Shown one piece after another: positions 1-8,024 of a DNA stretch of 62,304 nt; the first letter of the stretch is position 1, and the number at the start of each line of letters is the position of its first letter. Below the pieces are notes generated by a model, which was not told where the DNA came from, did not search any database, and worked only from the letters and a program-made list of their open reading frames with translations. Made by a program: the position numbers and the translations under genes. This DNA comes from Jiangella muralis (GTDB lineage Bacteria > Actinomycetota > Actinomycetes > Jiangellales > Jiangellaceae): positions 1 through 62,304 of the forward strand of contig NZ_LFXL01000043.1 in NCBI RefSeq assembly GCF_001270745.1, written 5' to 3'.

Positions 1-115
1 AGGGACGTGCCATGACTTCATCCTCCAACTAATGAAGTCTCCGGACACCCCGGGGCGGTTCAGATACGGTATTGGTTGCCCAATTGGGTGGAGCTGAGGG
101 TGTGCTTGTCCCGCG

Positions 116-1070
116 TCAAGTAGTTGGCAGAAGTTGATCTTGGTTGAATTTCGGGGTGGTGGGGTCGGCCTGGCCCAGGTGGACCTGCTTGGGCCGGTTC
201 CAGGCGATGGCCTCGTGCGGGCGGGTCTGGTTGTACTCGAGCCGGTACTCCTCGGCGTGCTTGGCGAGCATGACGGCGTCGTCGATCTCGTCGATGAACA
301 GCCGCTCGTACTTCAGCGTGCCGAACCCGCGTTCGCGTGACCCGTTCTGCCCGGGGCTCCTGACGCGGGTCCGGACGTGGCGCAGTTCGGGGTGCAGCTC
401 GATGAAGGCTTCGAACCGGAAGGACCGGAACGGGCCGCCGTTGTCGGTCACGATCGTCACCACCGGCGACAGCTCCCCGGTCTGCTCATCGACTCCGCAC
501 CGATCCCGCAGCGGGTGGCCGAACATGGCCTCGTAGTCGGCCAGGGCGAGCTCGATGGCATCGATCGCGTCGTACTGATTCCCGGTCGGGGACACGTGGA
601 ACGGGTGCTCGTACTTGGACCAGTAGTCGCGGCAGCCGGCGAGGCGCCAGGTCCCGCCGGTGGTGGTCTCGAACTCGCTGAAATCGAGCTGCCACACCTG
701 GTTTCGGGCCCGTGGGGTCGTTCGCGAACGCGGCCTTCCTACGTTCGGCGAGCTTGCGGCGCTCGCGCTGATACTGCGCGGGCAGGATCAAGCCCTCGTC
801 CCTGAGCAGCCGCAAGACGGTCGCCTGCGAGACGGCGTGGCCGTCGTGGCGGACCATCGCCCACACCTTCCGGTGTCCCCACGCCGGATGCGCCAACGCG
901 TGCTCGCGGGCCAGCACCAGTGCCGCAGTCCGGGCCGGCCGCGGCCACGGCCCCTTCGCCGGTCGTCCGGCACGCGCCTTGGCCTGCCAACGCCGCCAGG
1001 TCCGCTCGGGCATGTCGAACAGAGCTGGCAGAACCTCGTGGTCGACATGCCCGCCTCGACACAGGATCAC
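116..1070 (-). pseudogene. IS3-family transposase OrfB, frameshifted
   Basis: The N-terminal half (HTH_21-like region with WRRWQAKARAGRPAKG and HPAWGHRKVWAMVRHDGH) is read in one frame to about 700, and the DDE catalytic half continues one frame over: WQLDFSEF (first Asp), IVTDNGGPF (second Asp) and NGSRERGFGTLKYERL (Glu, about 36 residues later). The frames join at the codons for NDPTGP and RNQVWQLDF near 690-712, as if one base had been gained. All three acidic residues are present, so the lesion is the frameshift alone. A sequencing error or an unusual programmed shift cannot be excluded. Confidence 0.75.
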
Positions 1071-1384
1071 CTCGAGGTCTTCGAAGGGCCCAGCCGGCCC
1101 TCCGCGGACTTCTTCCACACCCGCAGCTCGACAGCGGCCTCTCCCAGCGCCTGGGTCAGGTCGGCGACCTCGGCCTCCAGCTGCTCCTCCCGCGACGACG
1201 GGCCGGACCTGCCCGCCACCAGGGCGGTCTTGCCGGCCTCGAGAAACTCGGCCTTCCACCGGCCGATCGACTGCTCGCTGACCTTCTCCCGCCGGGCCGC
1301 CTCGGCGATCGTGAGCTCACCGGCCAGCACGCTCAACACGATCCGGGACTTCTTCTCAGCCGGGATCGATGGGGGTCTTCCCAT
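1067..1384 (-). CDS. IS3-family transposase OrfA (helix-turn-helix protein)
   Basis: A 105-residue protein with an N-terminal helix-turn-helix (residues about 8-55, containing EAARREKVSEQSIGRWKAEF) followed by a heptad-rich segment (EEQLEAEVADLTQAL) resembling the leucine zipper of IS3 OrfA proteins. OrfA binds the element ends and pairs with OrfB to form the transposase. Its stop overlaps a GTG at 1070 by four bases, so OrfB could be made by re-initiation or by frameshifting. The product looks intact. Confidence 0.8.
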   Translation of the reverse strand: MGRPPSIPAEKKSRIVLSVLAGELTIAEAARREKVSEQSIGRWKAEFLEAGKTALVAGRSGPSSREEQLEAEVADLTQALGEAAVELRVWKKSAEGRLGPSKTSR

Positions 1385-1437
1385 ATGTCGGACTCTCCTT
1401 CAGGACTGACTCAATCGTCCTGCCACAAAGTCTGACG

Positions 1438-1686
1438 CGCGACAGGTTCGACCACGTCGACAGCTTCGGAAAGCTCTCCCTACGCCGCGCCGGACACATG
1501 CACCACCTCGGCATCGGCGTCACCCACGCCGCCAAGGCCGTCACAATCCTGATCACCGACCAACAGGTCACCGTCGTCGACAGGTCGACCGGTGAAATCC
1601 TCGCCACCCACACCATCGACCCCGCCCGCACCTACTGGCGAAACCAACAACGGGAGCCCGGCCGATGGCCGAGCTCCCGAACCTAA
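1438..1686 (+). pseudogene. C-terminal fragment of an IS481-type transposase
   Basis: The frame reads RDRFDHVDSFGKLSLRRAG, then HHLGIGVTHAAKAVTIL and STGEILATHTIDP, the C-terminal beta-rich tail found after the integrase core in actinobacterial IS481-type transposases. The catalytic core is missing: the frame meets the IS3 element at about 1432-1437. The simplest reading is that the IS3 element inserted into, and deleted or displaced, the 5' part of an older IS481 copy. Confidence 0.65.
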
Positions 1687-1700
1687 ACGATGACTCGACA

Positions 1701-1728
1701 CATCTATCAACGATGTCCAGACTCACCA
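1701..1728. repeat. Probable terminal end of the IS481-type remnant
   Basis: The stretch ATCTATCAACGATGTCCAG resembles the outer end of actinobacterial IS481 elements, where the complement contains GACATCGTTGAT. It lies just after the transposase fragment and 6-7 bases from the 3' end of tRNA-Ala. The opposite end is absent. Based on remembered family termini, not an alignment. Confidence 0.45.
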
Positions 1729-1734
1729 CATGAG

Positions 1735-1807
1735 TGGAGCTGAGGGGACTCGAACCCCTGACCCCCTCGTTGCGAACGAGGTGCGCTACCAGCTGCGCCA
1801 CAGCCCC
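1735..1807 (-). tRNA. tRNA-Ala (anticodon CGC)
   Basis: On the minus strand a 73-nt cloverleaf folds: acceptor GGGGCTG/CAGCTCC containing the G3-U70 wobble pair that identifies alanine tRNAs, D-arm GCGCAGCTGGTAGCGC, anticodon stem CCTCG/CGAGG with loop TTCGCAA (anticodon CGC, reads GCG), and T-arm with GGTTCGAGTCC. The 3' CCA is not encoded, as usual in actinobacteria. IS remnants begin a few bases beyond the 3' end. Confidence 0.97.
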
Positions 1808-1858
1808 TGGAACCTCCGCGACTTTACCACCCGGACCGGCCCGACACCCAATCGGGAG

Positions 1859-2740
1859 CTAGTCGCCGACGGCGCGGCGGGGCTGCTCGATGGACTCCTC
1901 CGCCTCGGCTGTCGCGGCGGGCTCGGAGGACGCCGCGGGGCGCTCGTCGGGGGCACGGTGGGGCAGCTGGATGGACGAAGCCGGGTCCAGGCGGCCGGAG
2001 GTCCAGGCGCCGGGCTGGCCGAGGTCGATCTTCCGAGCCGCAGGCCGGGTCGCCTTGGGCTTGGTGAGGTAGGTCGGCAGCGGCACTGAGACGGGCGACC
2101 AGGCGTTGGGGTCCTCGGCCGGCGCCTCGGCCGCGATCTCGTCGGGCAGGACGAGCCGGCGTGGGGCCGTTTCCTCGTCCGCGGGCGACTCCGTCACGGA
2201 TGCCCACACGACGCCGCCTTCCTGCCGCTCAGCGGGCCGGCGAGAGGCCGCGCGGCGGCGAGCCTCGACCCGTCGACGGCGGGCTTGGGCGACGGCGGCG
2301 CGGCGGGCGACGAAGAGGAACAGGACGAGCAGCACCGCGGGTCCGGCCGGCGCCAAGGCGGGCGCGCGGCCCAGGACGACCAAGGCGACAGACGCGACCA
2401 GCAGGACCAGCAGGATCCCGAGCATGCGGCGACGGCGGCGCGCGGCCGCGACGAAGGCGTCGTCCGACGGCGCGACCACGGAGTCCGGCGACGGCCCCGC
2501 AGCCGAAGCCGACGCCGCGGCCGAAGCAGCCGGAGCCGACGACGGAACCGGCGGCGGCAGGGTCACAGCGCCATGGGGCGCCTGCGGCGGACTGGCCTTA
2601 CGCGACAACACGCGCACGCCGCGCTCCTGGTCAACCTCGCGCGCACGCTCGACCTCTTCGTTGCGGCGGACCCAGCGGGGCACGAGAAAGGCGGCCCACG
2701 CTGCGACGATCGCCGCATAGATGAGACCGCTGTACCCCAT
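1859..2740 (-). CDS. SepX/GLPR-type actinobacterial cell-division membrane protein
   Basis: A 293-residue protein with an N-terminal hydrophobic segment (MGYSGLIYAAIVAAWAAF), a basic juxtamembrane stretch (VPRWVRRNEE), a two-span hairpin around residues 110-150 (LGILLVLLVASVALVVLG and PAVLLVLFLFVA), an Arg-rich region and a cytoplasmic tail with WSPVSVPLPTYLTKPKA and IDLGQPGAWTSGRLD. The architecture and tail match the Rv0996/SepX family, reported in other actinobacteria to act in septation and, as GLPR, to bind the MoeA-like protein Glp. The start is the ATG opening the first membrane segment; an upstream in-frame GTG would add only unconserved sequence. It lies downstream of galU-moeA-moaC-mog-rimJ, the neighbourhood known in mycobacteria. 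Family assignment is from remembered motifs and synteny. Confidence 0.7.
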   Translation of the reverse strand: MGYSGLIYAAIVAAWAAFLVPRWVRRNEEVERAREVDQERGVRVLSRKASPPQAPHGAVTLPPPVPSSAPAASAAASASAAGPSPDSVVAPSDDAFVAAARRRRRMLGILLVLLVASVALVVLGRAPALAPAGPAVLLVLFLFVARRAAVAQARRRRVEARRRAASRRPAERQEGGVVWASVTESPADEETAPRRLVLPDEIAAEAPAEDPNAWSPVSVPLPTYLTKPKATRPAARKIDLGQPGAWTSGRLDPASSIQLPHRAPDERPAASSEPAATAEAEESIEQPRRAVGD

Positions 2741-2833
2741 GCCCCAAAACGCTACGGTGCAAGGCAACTCACTCGTTGGATCTGCCTCGGTGTGTCGCCC
2801 GCAACGCACGTGACGGGTGTGACGAGAGGGGCG

Positions 2834-3466
2834 TCAGGTCATCCTGATCGCTTGTGCCCGGATCTCGATCTGCACCTTCTGCGACACCAGCCAGCCGCCG
2901 GCCTTGAGTGCGACGTTCCAGGTCATCCCGTACGCCTCGCGGTCGATCTCACCGGTGGCGGACAGCGCGAGCCGCTCGCCGCCCCAGGGGTCACCCTTGA
3001 CGCCGTCAAGAGAAACATCCAGTTCGATCGGGCGCGTCACACCCTTGATGGTCAGGTCGCCGACGCAGACGAACTTGCCTGCGCCGCCGCGACGGCGGCG
3101 CTGCATCTGGCCGTTGACAACCGCCCACTTGGGCCCGGACGAGCCACCGTGCACCTGCCGCGAGATGAAGCTCATCTTCGGGAACGTCTCGACGTCCAGG
3201 AAGTCGGCGCTGCGCAGGTGCGCGTCGCGCTCGGCGGCGCCGGTCGTGATGGACGTGGTGTCGATGACGGCGTTCGCGGACGAGTCGAGCGGGTCCTCGG
3301 CGATGTGCACCGTGCCCTCGACGTTCTCGAACCGGCCACGCACCTGCGTGACCATCAGGTGCCGGGCGACGAAGCCGGCGGTGGTGTGCGCAGGATCGAT
3401 CTGGAAGACGCCCGGTGTCGGGAGCATCGCCCCGTTCCACAGCCGCACGCCAGCAGAGTCGTTCAT
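2834..3466 (-). CDS. YceI-family lipid-binding-like protein
   Basis: A 210-residue protein covering the YceI lipocalin-like barrel: GVFQIDPAHTTAGFVARHL near the N-terminus, RGRFENVEGTVHI, SADFLDVETFPKMSFIS and a late DLTIKGVTRPIELDVSL strand. YceI proteins bind isoprenoid-type lipids in a barrel; no substrate is predictable here. No signal peptide is visible, so it is probably cytoplasmic, as in many actinobacterial members. The ATG at 3466 was chosen because GGGGGA precedes it. An Arg-rich insertion (QRRRRGG, about residue 120) sits in a loop. Confidence 0.85.
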   Translation of the reverse strand: MNDSAGVRLWNGAMLPTPGVFQIDPAHTTAGFVARHLMVTQVRGRFENVEGTVHIAEDPLDSSANAVIDTTSITTGAAERDAHLRSADFLDVETFPKMSFISRQVHGGSSGPKWAVVNGQMQRRRRGGAGKFVCVGDLTIKGVTRPIELDVSLDGVKGDPWGGERLALSATGEIDREAYGMTWNVALKAGGWLVSQKVQIEIRAQAIRMT

Positions 3467-3615
3467 GCAATCCCCCGAGAGCATCGATTCGACATCGCCT
3501 CATTGCGTTACGCGGCAATAATCGCACAATCAAACAGCTACGGATGGTGACGAACCGGGCCGAAACGGTCGCCCAACGTCATCGCCGCAGGTCAGCCAGG
3601 AGGGAGAGGGACAGC

Positions 3616-4233
3616 TCAGGGCGCCAGACGCGACGAACGCCACCGTCGCAGCAGCCCTTCGGGGACGTCCTCGGAGGTGAGCGCGAACGAACGGTGATCG
3701 CGCCACTCGCCGTCGATGTGCAGCAGCTTCGGCCGCAAACCCTCTTCGCGGAAACCGAGCTTCTCGACGACGCGCAGCGACGCGCGGTTCTCCGGCCGGA
3801 TGTTCACCTCGAGCCGGTGCAGCCCGCACACGAAGAAGCAGTAGTCGACGGCCATGGCCACGGCGGTGGGCATGATGCCGCGGCCGGCGAGGTCGACGTC
3901 GAGCCAGTAGCCGACGGTGCCCATGCGGGCCGAACCCCAGATGATGTTCGAGACGTTGAGCTGCCCGGCCAGCCGCCCGTTGTAGGTGACGGCCCACGGC
4001 AGCGACTCGTCGGCGCGGCCCTGGGCGGCGTGCAGGCGCACCATCTGCCGGAAGCTCATCGTGTACGGGTCGGCCGGCGGCGGGGGCGTCGCCTCCCACG
4101 GCCGCAGCCACGACTCGCTACGCTGCCGCACCTCCGACCACACGCGCAGGTCACGGGCGTGCAGCGGCCGCAGACCGACGGAGCCCTCGTGCAGTTCGAC
4201 CGGCCAACCCAGGCGCGCCGACCGGGACCTCAC
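3616..4233 (-). CDS. rimJ: RimJ/RimL-type GNAT N-acetyltransferase
   Basis: A 205-residue GNAT protein. It contains the RimJ-type N-terminal signature (VGLRPLHARDLRVWSEVR), the beta strands before the acetyl-CoA site (GTVGYWLDVDLAGRGIMPTA) and the conserved end (RLEVNIRPENRASLRVVEKLGFREEG). Family members acetylate ribosomal-protein or peptide N-termini; the target here is unknown. The GTG start overlaps the stop of mog by four bases (GTGA), which fixes the start and makes it the last gene of the galU-moeA-moaC-mog-rimJ operon, the same order as near Rv0995 in mycobacteria. Confidence 0.85.
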   Translation of the reverse strand: MRSRSARLGWPVELHEGSVGLRPLHARDLRVWSEVRQRSESWLRPWEATPPPPADPYTMSFRQMVRLHAAQGRADESLPWAVTYNGRLAGQLNVSNIIWGSARMGTVGYWLDVDLAGRGIMPTAVAMAVDYCFFVCGLHRLEVNIRPENRASLRVVEKLGFREEGLRPKLLHIDGEWRDHRSFALTSEDVPEGLLRRWRSSRLAP

Positions 4234-4721
4234 GACGCACCGCCCGAACGGTCGTGGTCGCCGCCTCGGATTTGGTCGACGGCGTGTGGGAGGACCGGCG
4301 TGAGGACGGCGAGACCGTCGCGCACGCCGCCGGGCGAGCCCGGGAGGTTGACGATCAGCGTGCGACCGGCCCGCCCGGCGACGCCACGAGAGAGCGCGGC
4401 GGTCGGCACGCCGGCCGCGACACCGTAAGCGCGGATCGCCTCGGCCAGCCCCGGCACCTCGGCGTCGAGGACCTGACGGGTCTGCTCGGGTGTGTGGTCG
4501 GTCGGGCTGAGTCCGGTGCCGCCCGTGGTGACGACGACGTCGTAATCTTCGGCGACGGCGGAGCGCAGCGCGGCCCCGACATCGTCGCCGTCCGGCACGA
4601 CGACCGGCCCGGACACCTCGAACCCCGCATCGCTCAGGCCCGCGACGACGAGCGGTCCCCCGCGGTCCTCGTACACCCCCCTGGCCGCGCGCGTGGACGC
4701 CGTCACGACCAGGGCTCTCAT
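4230..4721 (-). CDS. mog: MogA/MoaB-family molybdopterin adenylyltransferase
   Basis: A 163-residue MoCF-fold protein. It has the substrate-binding loop VVVTTGGTGLSPTDHTPEQT and the later GRTLIVNLPGSPGGVRDGL, matching molybdopterin adenylyltransferases, which activate molybdopterin with ATP before molybdate insertion. The ATG at 4721 overlaps the moaC stop by four bases. With moaC and moeA it covers late molybdenum-cofactor steps; no moaA, moaD or moaE is in the window. Confidence 0.9.
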   Translation of the reverse strand: MRALVVTASTRAARGVYEDRGGPLVVAGLSDAGFEVSGPVVVPDGDDVGAALRSAVAEDYDVVVTTGGTGLSPTDHTPEQTRQVLDAEVPGLAEAIRAYGVAAGVPTAALSRGVAGRAGRTLIVNLPGSPGGVRDGLAVLTPVLPHAVDQIRGGDHDRSGGAS

Positions 4722-5194
4722 GCTCGCCGCCAGGTCCCGGACTTGCCGCCGGTCTTCTCCTCGAGCCGGATGTCGGAGATGACGGCGCCCTTGTCGATGG
4801 ACTTCACCATGTCGACGACGGTGAGCGCGGCGGTCGCGACGGCGGTCAGCGCCTCCATCTCGACGCCGGTGCGGTCGGCCGTCCGCACGGTCACCACGAC
4901 CCCCACGGCGTCGTCCAGTACCGTCAGGGACACGTCCACGCCGTGCAGCGCCAGCGGGTGGCACAGCGGGATGAGGTCCGGCGTCTTCTTCGCGCCCATG
5001 ATGCCGGCCAGCCGCGCGACGGCGAGCGCGTCGCCCTTGGGCACGTCCCCGGCCCGCAAGGCCGCGACCACAGCGCCAGAAACCAGCACGCGGCCCGACG
5101 CCGTCGCCGTCCGGACCGTCACGTCCTTCGCCGACACGTCCACCATGCGCGCCGCACCCTCGGAATCGAGGTGCGTGAAGCCGGAACCGCTCAC
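4718..5194 (-). CDS. moaC: Cyclic pyranopterin monophosphate synthase MoaC
   Basis: A 158-residue protein with the full MoaC pattern: FTHLDSEGAARMVDVSAKDVT at the start, KGDALAVARLAGIMGAKKT, the active-site segment IPLCHPLALHGVDV, GVEMEALTAVATAALTVVDM and the terminal KSIDKGAVISDIRLEEKTGG. It converts the MoaA product to cyclic pyranopterin monophosphate. The conserved C-terminal lysine- and acid-rich motif and the His in CHPL are present, so it should be active. GTG start overlaps the moeA stop by four bases. Confidence 0.95.
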   Translation of the reverse strand: MSGSGFTHLDSEGAARMVDVSAKDVTVRTATASGRVLVSGAVVAALRAGDVPKGDALAVARLAGIMGAKKTPDLIPLCHPLALHGVDVSLTVLDDAVGVVVTVRTADRTGVEMEALTAVATAALTVVDMVKSIDKGAVISDIRLEEKTGGKSGTWRRA

Positions 5195-6417
5195 TCTCGT
5201 CGCCGTTCCAGCAGGACGGTGTCGACCACCTGGCCCGCGGCGACCTCGGTGACGTGCTCCGGGACGACGATCAGCGCGTTGGCGTAGGCGAGGTCACCCA
5301 TGAGGTGCGAGTGCTGCGCGCCGATGGGCCGGACCTGGTGCGAACCGTCCTGCGCGGTCTGCACGCGGGCCCGGGCGAACTGCCGCCGGCCCTCCGGCGA
5401 ACGCAGCCGCTCTTGCAGGACGGCCTTGACGCTGGGACGGTGCAGCCGCGGCGAGCCGAGCATCTTGCGGATGGCCGGCCGCACGAACACCTCGAACGAG
5501 ACGAACGCGCTGACCGGGTTGCCGGGGAGCGCGAAGATCGGCGTGTGGTCGTCGCCGATGGTGCCGAAGCCCTGCGGCTTGCCCGGCTGCATGGCGACGC
5601 TGTCGAACCTCACGGTGCCGAGGCCGGAGAGCACCTCTTTGACGATGTCGTAGGCGCCGGCGCTGACCCCACCGGTCGTGATGACCATGTCGGCGCGGAT
5701 CAGCTGATCCTCGATGAGACCGAGCAGGCGGTCCTTGTCGTCGGGAACCGGCGGGACGCGGTAGGCGACGGCACCGGCCTCGCGCGCGGCCGCGGTCAGC
5801 GTGAACGAGTTGGAGTCGGAGATCTGCCCGGCGCTCAGCGGGTATCCGGGCTCGACCAGCTCGCTGCCGGTCGAGATGACCACGACGCGGGGGCGCGGCC
5901 GGACGACGACGCGGTCGCGGCCGACGGCGGCGAGCAGGCCGATCTGCGCGGCGCCGAGGTACGTCCCGGCGCCCATCACGACGTCCCCCTGCTGGACGTC
6001 GCCGCCGGCCCGCCGGATGTGCGCGCCGGGTTTGGCGGGCGCGGTGATGCGGACCCGCACGGTGCCGGCGTCGGTGTGCTCGACCGGCACGATGGCGTCG
6101 GCGCCGGACGGCATCGGCGCGCCGGTCATGATGCGCGCGGCCAGCCCCGGCCCGATGGCGTTGACCCGGGCGTCGCCGGCCGGGATGTCGGCGACGACGG
6201 GCAGCTCGACCGGCTCGTCGGCGGACGCCCCGGCAACGTCGTCGGCCACGACGGCGTAGCCGTCCATGGCGGTGTTGTCGAACTGTGGCAGGGACCACGG
6301 CGCGATGACGTCCTCGGTGAGGACGCAGCCGTGCGCGTCGAGCAGCTGGAAGTCCAGCTCGCTCAGCGGCCGGACCGCGGCGAGGATGTCCGAGAGATGA
6401 TCGGCGACACGCTTCAC
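5191..6417 (-). CDS. MoeA/gephyrin-like protein (molybdotransferase or Glp-type division protein)
   Basis: A 408-residue protein with all four MoeA domains: N-terminal AWSLPQFDNTAMDGYAV equivalent (here APWSLPQFDNTAMDGYAV), GARIMTGAPMPSGADAIVPVEH-type motif (seen as MTGAPMPSGADAIVPVE), the MoCF core with VITTGGVSAGAYDIVKEVL and FALPGNPVSAFVSFEVFV, and a C-terminal domain IV. MoeA inserts molybdate into adenylylated molybdopterin. However, actinobacteria use a MoeA-like protein (Glp) at the division site with the SepX/GLPR protein, and the order galU-moeA-...-rimJ-SepX seen here is that arrangement. Its place between moaC/mog and the SepX-like gene leaves both roles open. GTG start directly abuts the galU stop. 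Confidence 0.88.
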   Translation of the reverse strand: MKRVADHLSDILAAVRPLSELDFQLLDAHGCVLTEDVIAPWSLPQFDNTAMDGYAVVADDVAGASADEPVELPVVADIPAGDARVNAIGPGLAARIMTGAPMPSGADAIVPVEHTDAGTVRVRITAPAKPGAHIRRAGGDVQQGDVVMGAGTYLGAAQIGLLAAVGRDRVVVRPRPRVVVISTGSELVEPGYPLSAGQISDSNSFTLTAAAREAGAVAYRVPPVPDDKDRLLGLIEDQLIRADMVITTGGVSAGAYDIVKEVLSGLGTVRFDSVAMQPGKPQGFGTIGDDHTPIFALPGNPVSAFVSFEVFVRPAIRKMLGSPRLHRPSVKAVLQERLRSPEGRRQFARARVQTAQDGSHQVRPIGAQHSHLMGDLAYANALIVVPEHVTEVAAGQVVDTVLLERRRE

Positions 6418-7359
6418 TCAGTCATCCTCAACCTCGGGCGGGAGCTGCGCAACGAACTCGCGCAGGAACGAGCGGAAGTCGGCGCCGAGGTCGCTGCGCT
6501 CGCTGGCGAGGCTGACGATGGTGCGCAGGTAGTCGAGGCGGTCGCCGGTGTCGTAGCGGCGGCCGCGGAACACGACCGCGTGGACGCCTCCGCCCTGGTC
6601 AGCGGGCATGCCGGCCAGCGTCTTGAGCGCGTCGGTCAGCTGGATCTCGCCGCCGCGGCCGGGCTCGGTCTGCCGCAGCACGTCGAAGACGGCCGGGTTC
6701 AGCACGTACCGGCCGATGACGGCGAGGTTGCTCGGCGCGGTGCCGGGATCGGGCTTCTCGACGAGGTCGGTGACCCGCACGACGTCGTCCTCGGCCGGCT
6801 CGACGGACGCGCAGCCGTAGAGGTGGACCAGCTCGGGCGGGACCTCGATGAGCGCGATGACGCTGCCGCCGTAGCGCTTCTGGACGTCGAGCATGTGCGG
6901 CAGCAGGGGGTCGCGGGGGTCGATGAGGTCGTCGCCGAGCATGACGGCGAACGGCTCGTCGCCGACGTGCAGCGCGCCGCAGAGGACGGCGTGGCCGAGG
7001 CCGCGCGGGTCGCCCTGGCGGACGTAGTGGATGTCGCCCAGGACCTGCGACTTCATGACGCGTCGCAGCCGCTCCTGGTCGCCCTTGGCCTCGAGCGCCT
7101 TCTCGAGCTCCCAGGCGCGGTCGAAGTGGTTCTCGATGGCGTCCTTGTTGCGCCCGGTGACCAGCAGCACGTCGGACAGCCCGGCCGCGACCGCCTCCTC
7201 GACGACGTATTGGATGGCCGGCTTGTCGACGACCGGCAGCATCTCCTTCGGCGTCGCCTTGGTGGCCGGCAGGAACCGCGTGCCGAGGCCCGCGACCGGG
7301 ATGACCACCTTCGTCACCGCACCGGCCGAACCGTGCTGTCCCGTCTGCGCTGCTGTCAT
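6418..7359 (-). CDS. galU: UTP-glucose-1-phosphate uridylyltransferase
   Basis: A 313-residue GalU. The nucleotide-binding signature KVVIPVAGLGTRFLPATKAT followed by PKEMLPVVDKPAIQYVVEEA opens the protein, with MLGDDLIDPRDPLL (metal site) and LVEKPDPGTAPSNLAVIGRY later. It makes UDP-glucose for wall polymers and glycogen/trehalose metabolism. ATG at 7359 is preferred over an in-frame GTG nine bases upstream because GGGTGA lies at a proper distance. First gene of the minus-strand operon and divergent from fthC. Confidence 0.95.
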   Translation of the reverse strand: MTAAQTGQHGSAGAVTKVVIPVAGLGTRFLPATKATPKEMLPVVDKPAIQYVVEEAVAAGLSDVLLVTGRNKDAIENHFDRAWELEKALEAKGDQERLRRVMKSQVLGDIHYVRQGDPRGLGHAVLCGALHVGDEPFAVMLGDDLIDPRDPLLPHMLDVQKRYGGSVIALIEVPPELVHLYGCASVEPAEDDVVRVTDLVEKPDPGTAPSNLAVIGRYVLNPAVFDVLRQTEPGRGGEIQLTDALKTLAGMPADQGGGVHAVVFRGRRYDTGDRLDYLRTIVSLASERSDLGADFRSFLREFVAQLPPEVEDD

Positions 7360-7427
7360 GGGCGTCACCCTACAAAGACGGGCGGACAGTCAGAAGGGCG
7401 ACGTGCGGTCGGCCGTACGGTGAAGGG

Positions 7428-8024
7428 GTGACGACGACGGTGCGCGAGGCCAAGCAGGCGCTACGCGAGCGCATCCTGACCCGCCGCCGCGAACTCGACG
7501 CCACGGCGCTGGCGTCGGCCGCGGCCCGGCTGCGCGACCTCGTCCGGGGGCTGCCCGAGGTAGCCGGCGCACCGACCGTCGCGGCTTATGTGTCGGTCGG
7601 ACGCGAGCCGGGGACCGGGCCGCTGATCGAGGCGCTCAGCGACGACGGCATCGACGTCCTGCTGCCGGTGCTGCTGCCCGGCGGCGACCTCGACTGGGCC
7701 CGCTACGCCGGTCCGCAGCACCTGGTGCCGGCCGCGCGCGGGCTGCTGGAGCCCGACGGCGAGCGGCTCGGCCCGGACGCGGTGACGGCGGCGCCGGTGC
7801 TGCTGGTGCCGGGGCTGGCCGTCGACCGGCGCGGATACCGGCTGGGGCGGGGCGGCGGGTCCTACGACCGCGTGCTGGCCCGGCTGCTCGCGTCGTCGCC
7901 GCCGGCGTTCGCCGGCGTGCTGCTGCACGACGGCGAGGTGCTGGACATGCCGGTCCCCCACGAGCCGCACGACGTCCCCGTCGACGCCGCCGTCACGCCG
8001 GGCGGGGTGCACCGCCTACGGTGA
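7428..8024 (+). CDS. 5-formyltetrahydrofolate cyclo-ligase
   Basis: A 198-residue protein with the family layout: KQALRERILTRRREL at the N-terminus, VAAYVSVGREPGT, and the conserved ATP-binding end RLGRGGGSYDRVLARL, followed by the folate-binding PHEPHDVPVDAAVTP. It converts 5-formyl-THF to 5,10-methenyl-THF in one-carbon metabolism. The GTG at 7428 follows GAAGGG; a TACGGT hexamer at 7413 suggests a very short leader. Divergent from galU, as in mycobacteria (Rv0992c/Rv0993). Its end overlaps the end of the convergent acylase gene by nine bases. Confidence 0.92.
   Translation: MTTTVREAKQALRERILTRRRELDATALASAAARLRDLVRGLPEVAGAPTVAAYVSVGREPGTGPLIEALSDDGIDVLLPVLLPGGDLDWARYAGPQHLVPAARGLLEPDGERLGPDAVTAAPVLLVPGLAVDRRGYRLGRGGGSYDRVLARLLASSPPAFAGVLLHDGEVLDMPVPHEPHDVPVDAAVTPGGVHRLR

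Larger units (their letters stand above)
1..1435 (-). mobile_element. IS3-family insertion sequence, probably inactive; left end not resolved
   Basis: Two overlapping transposase genes (1067-1384 and 116-1070) are read on the minus strand, the usual orfA/orfB plan of IS3 elements. The right boundary is near 1430-1437, where an IS481-type reading frame resumes on the other strand. I could not find convincing terminal inverted repeats, so the left end is uncertain and may lie between 1 and about 60. The orfB frame is broken, which suggests the copy is dead unless the frameshift is a sequencing error. Confidence 0.7.
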
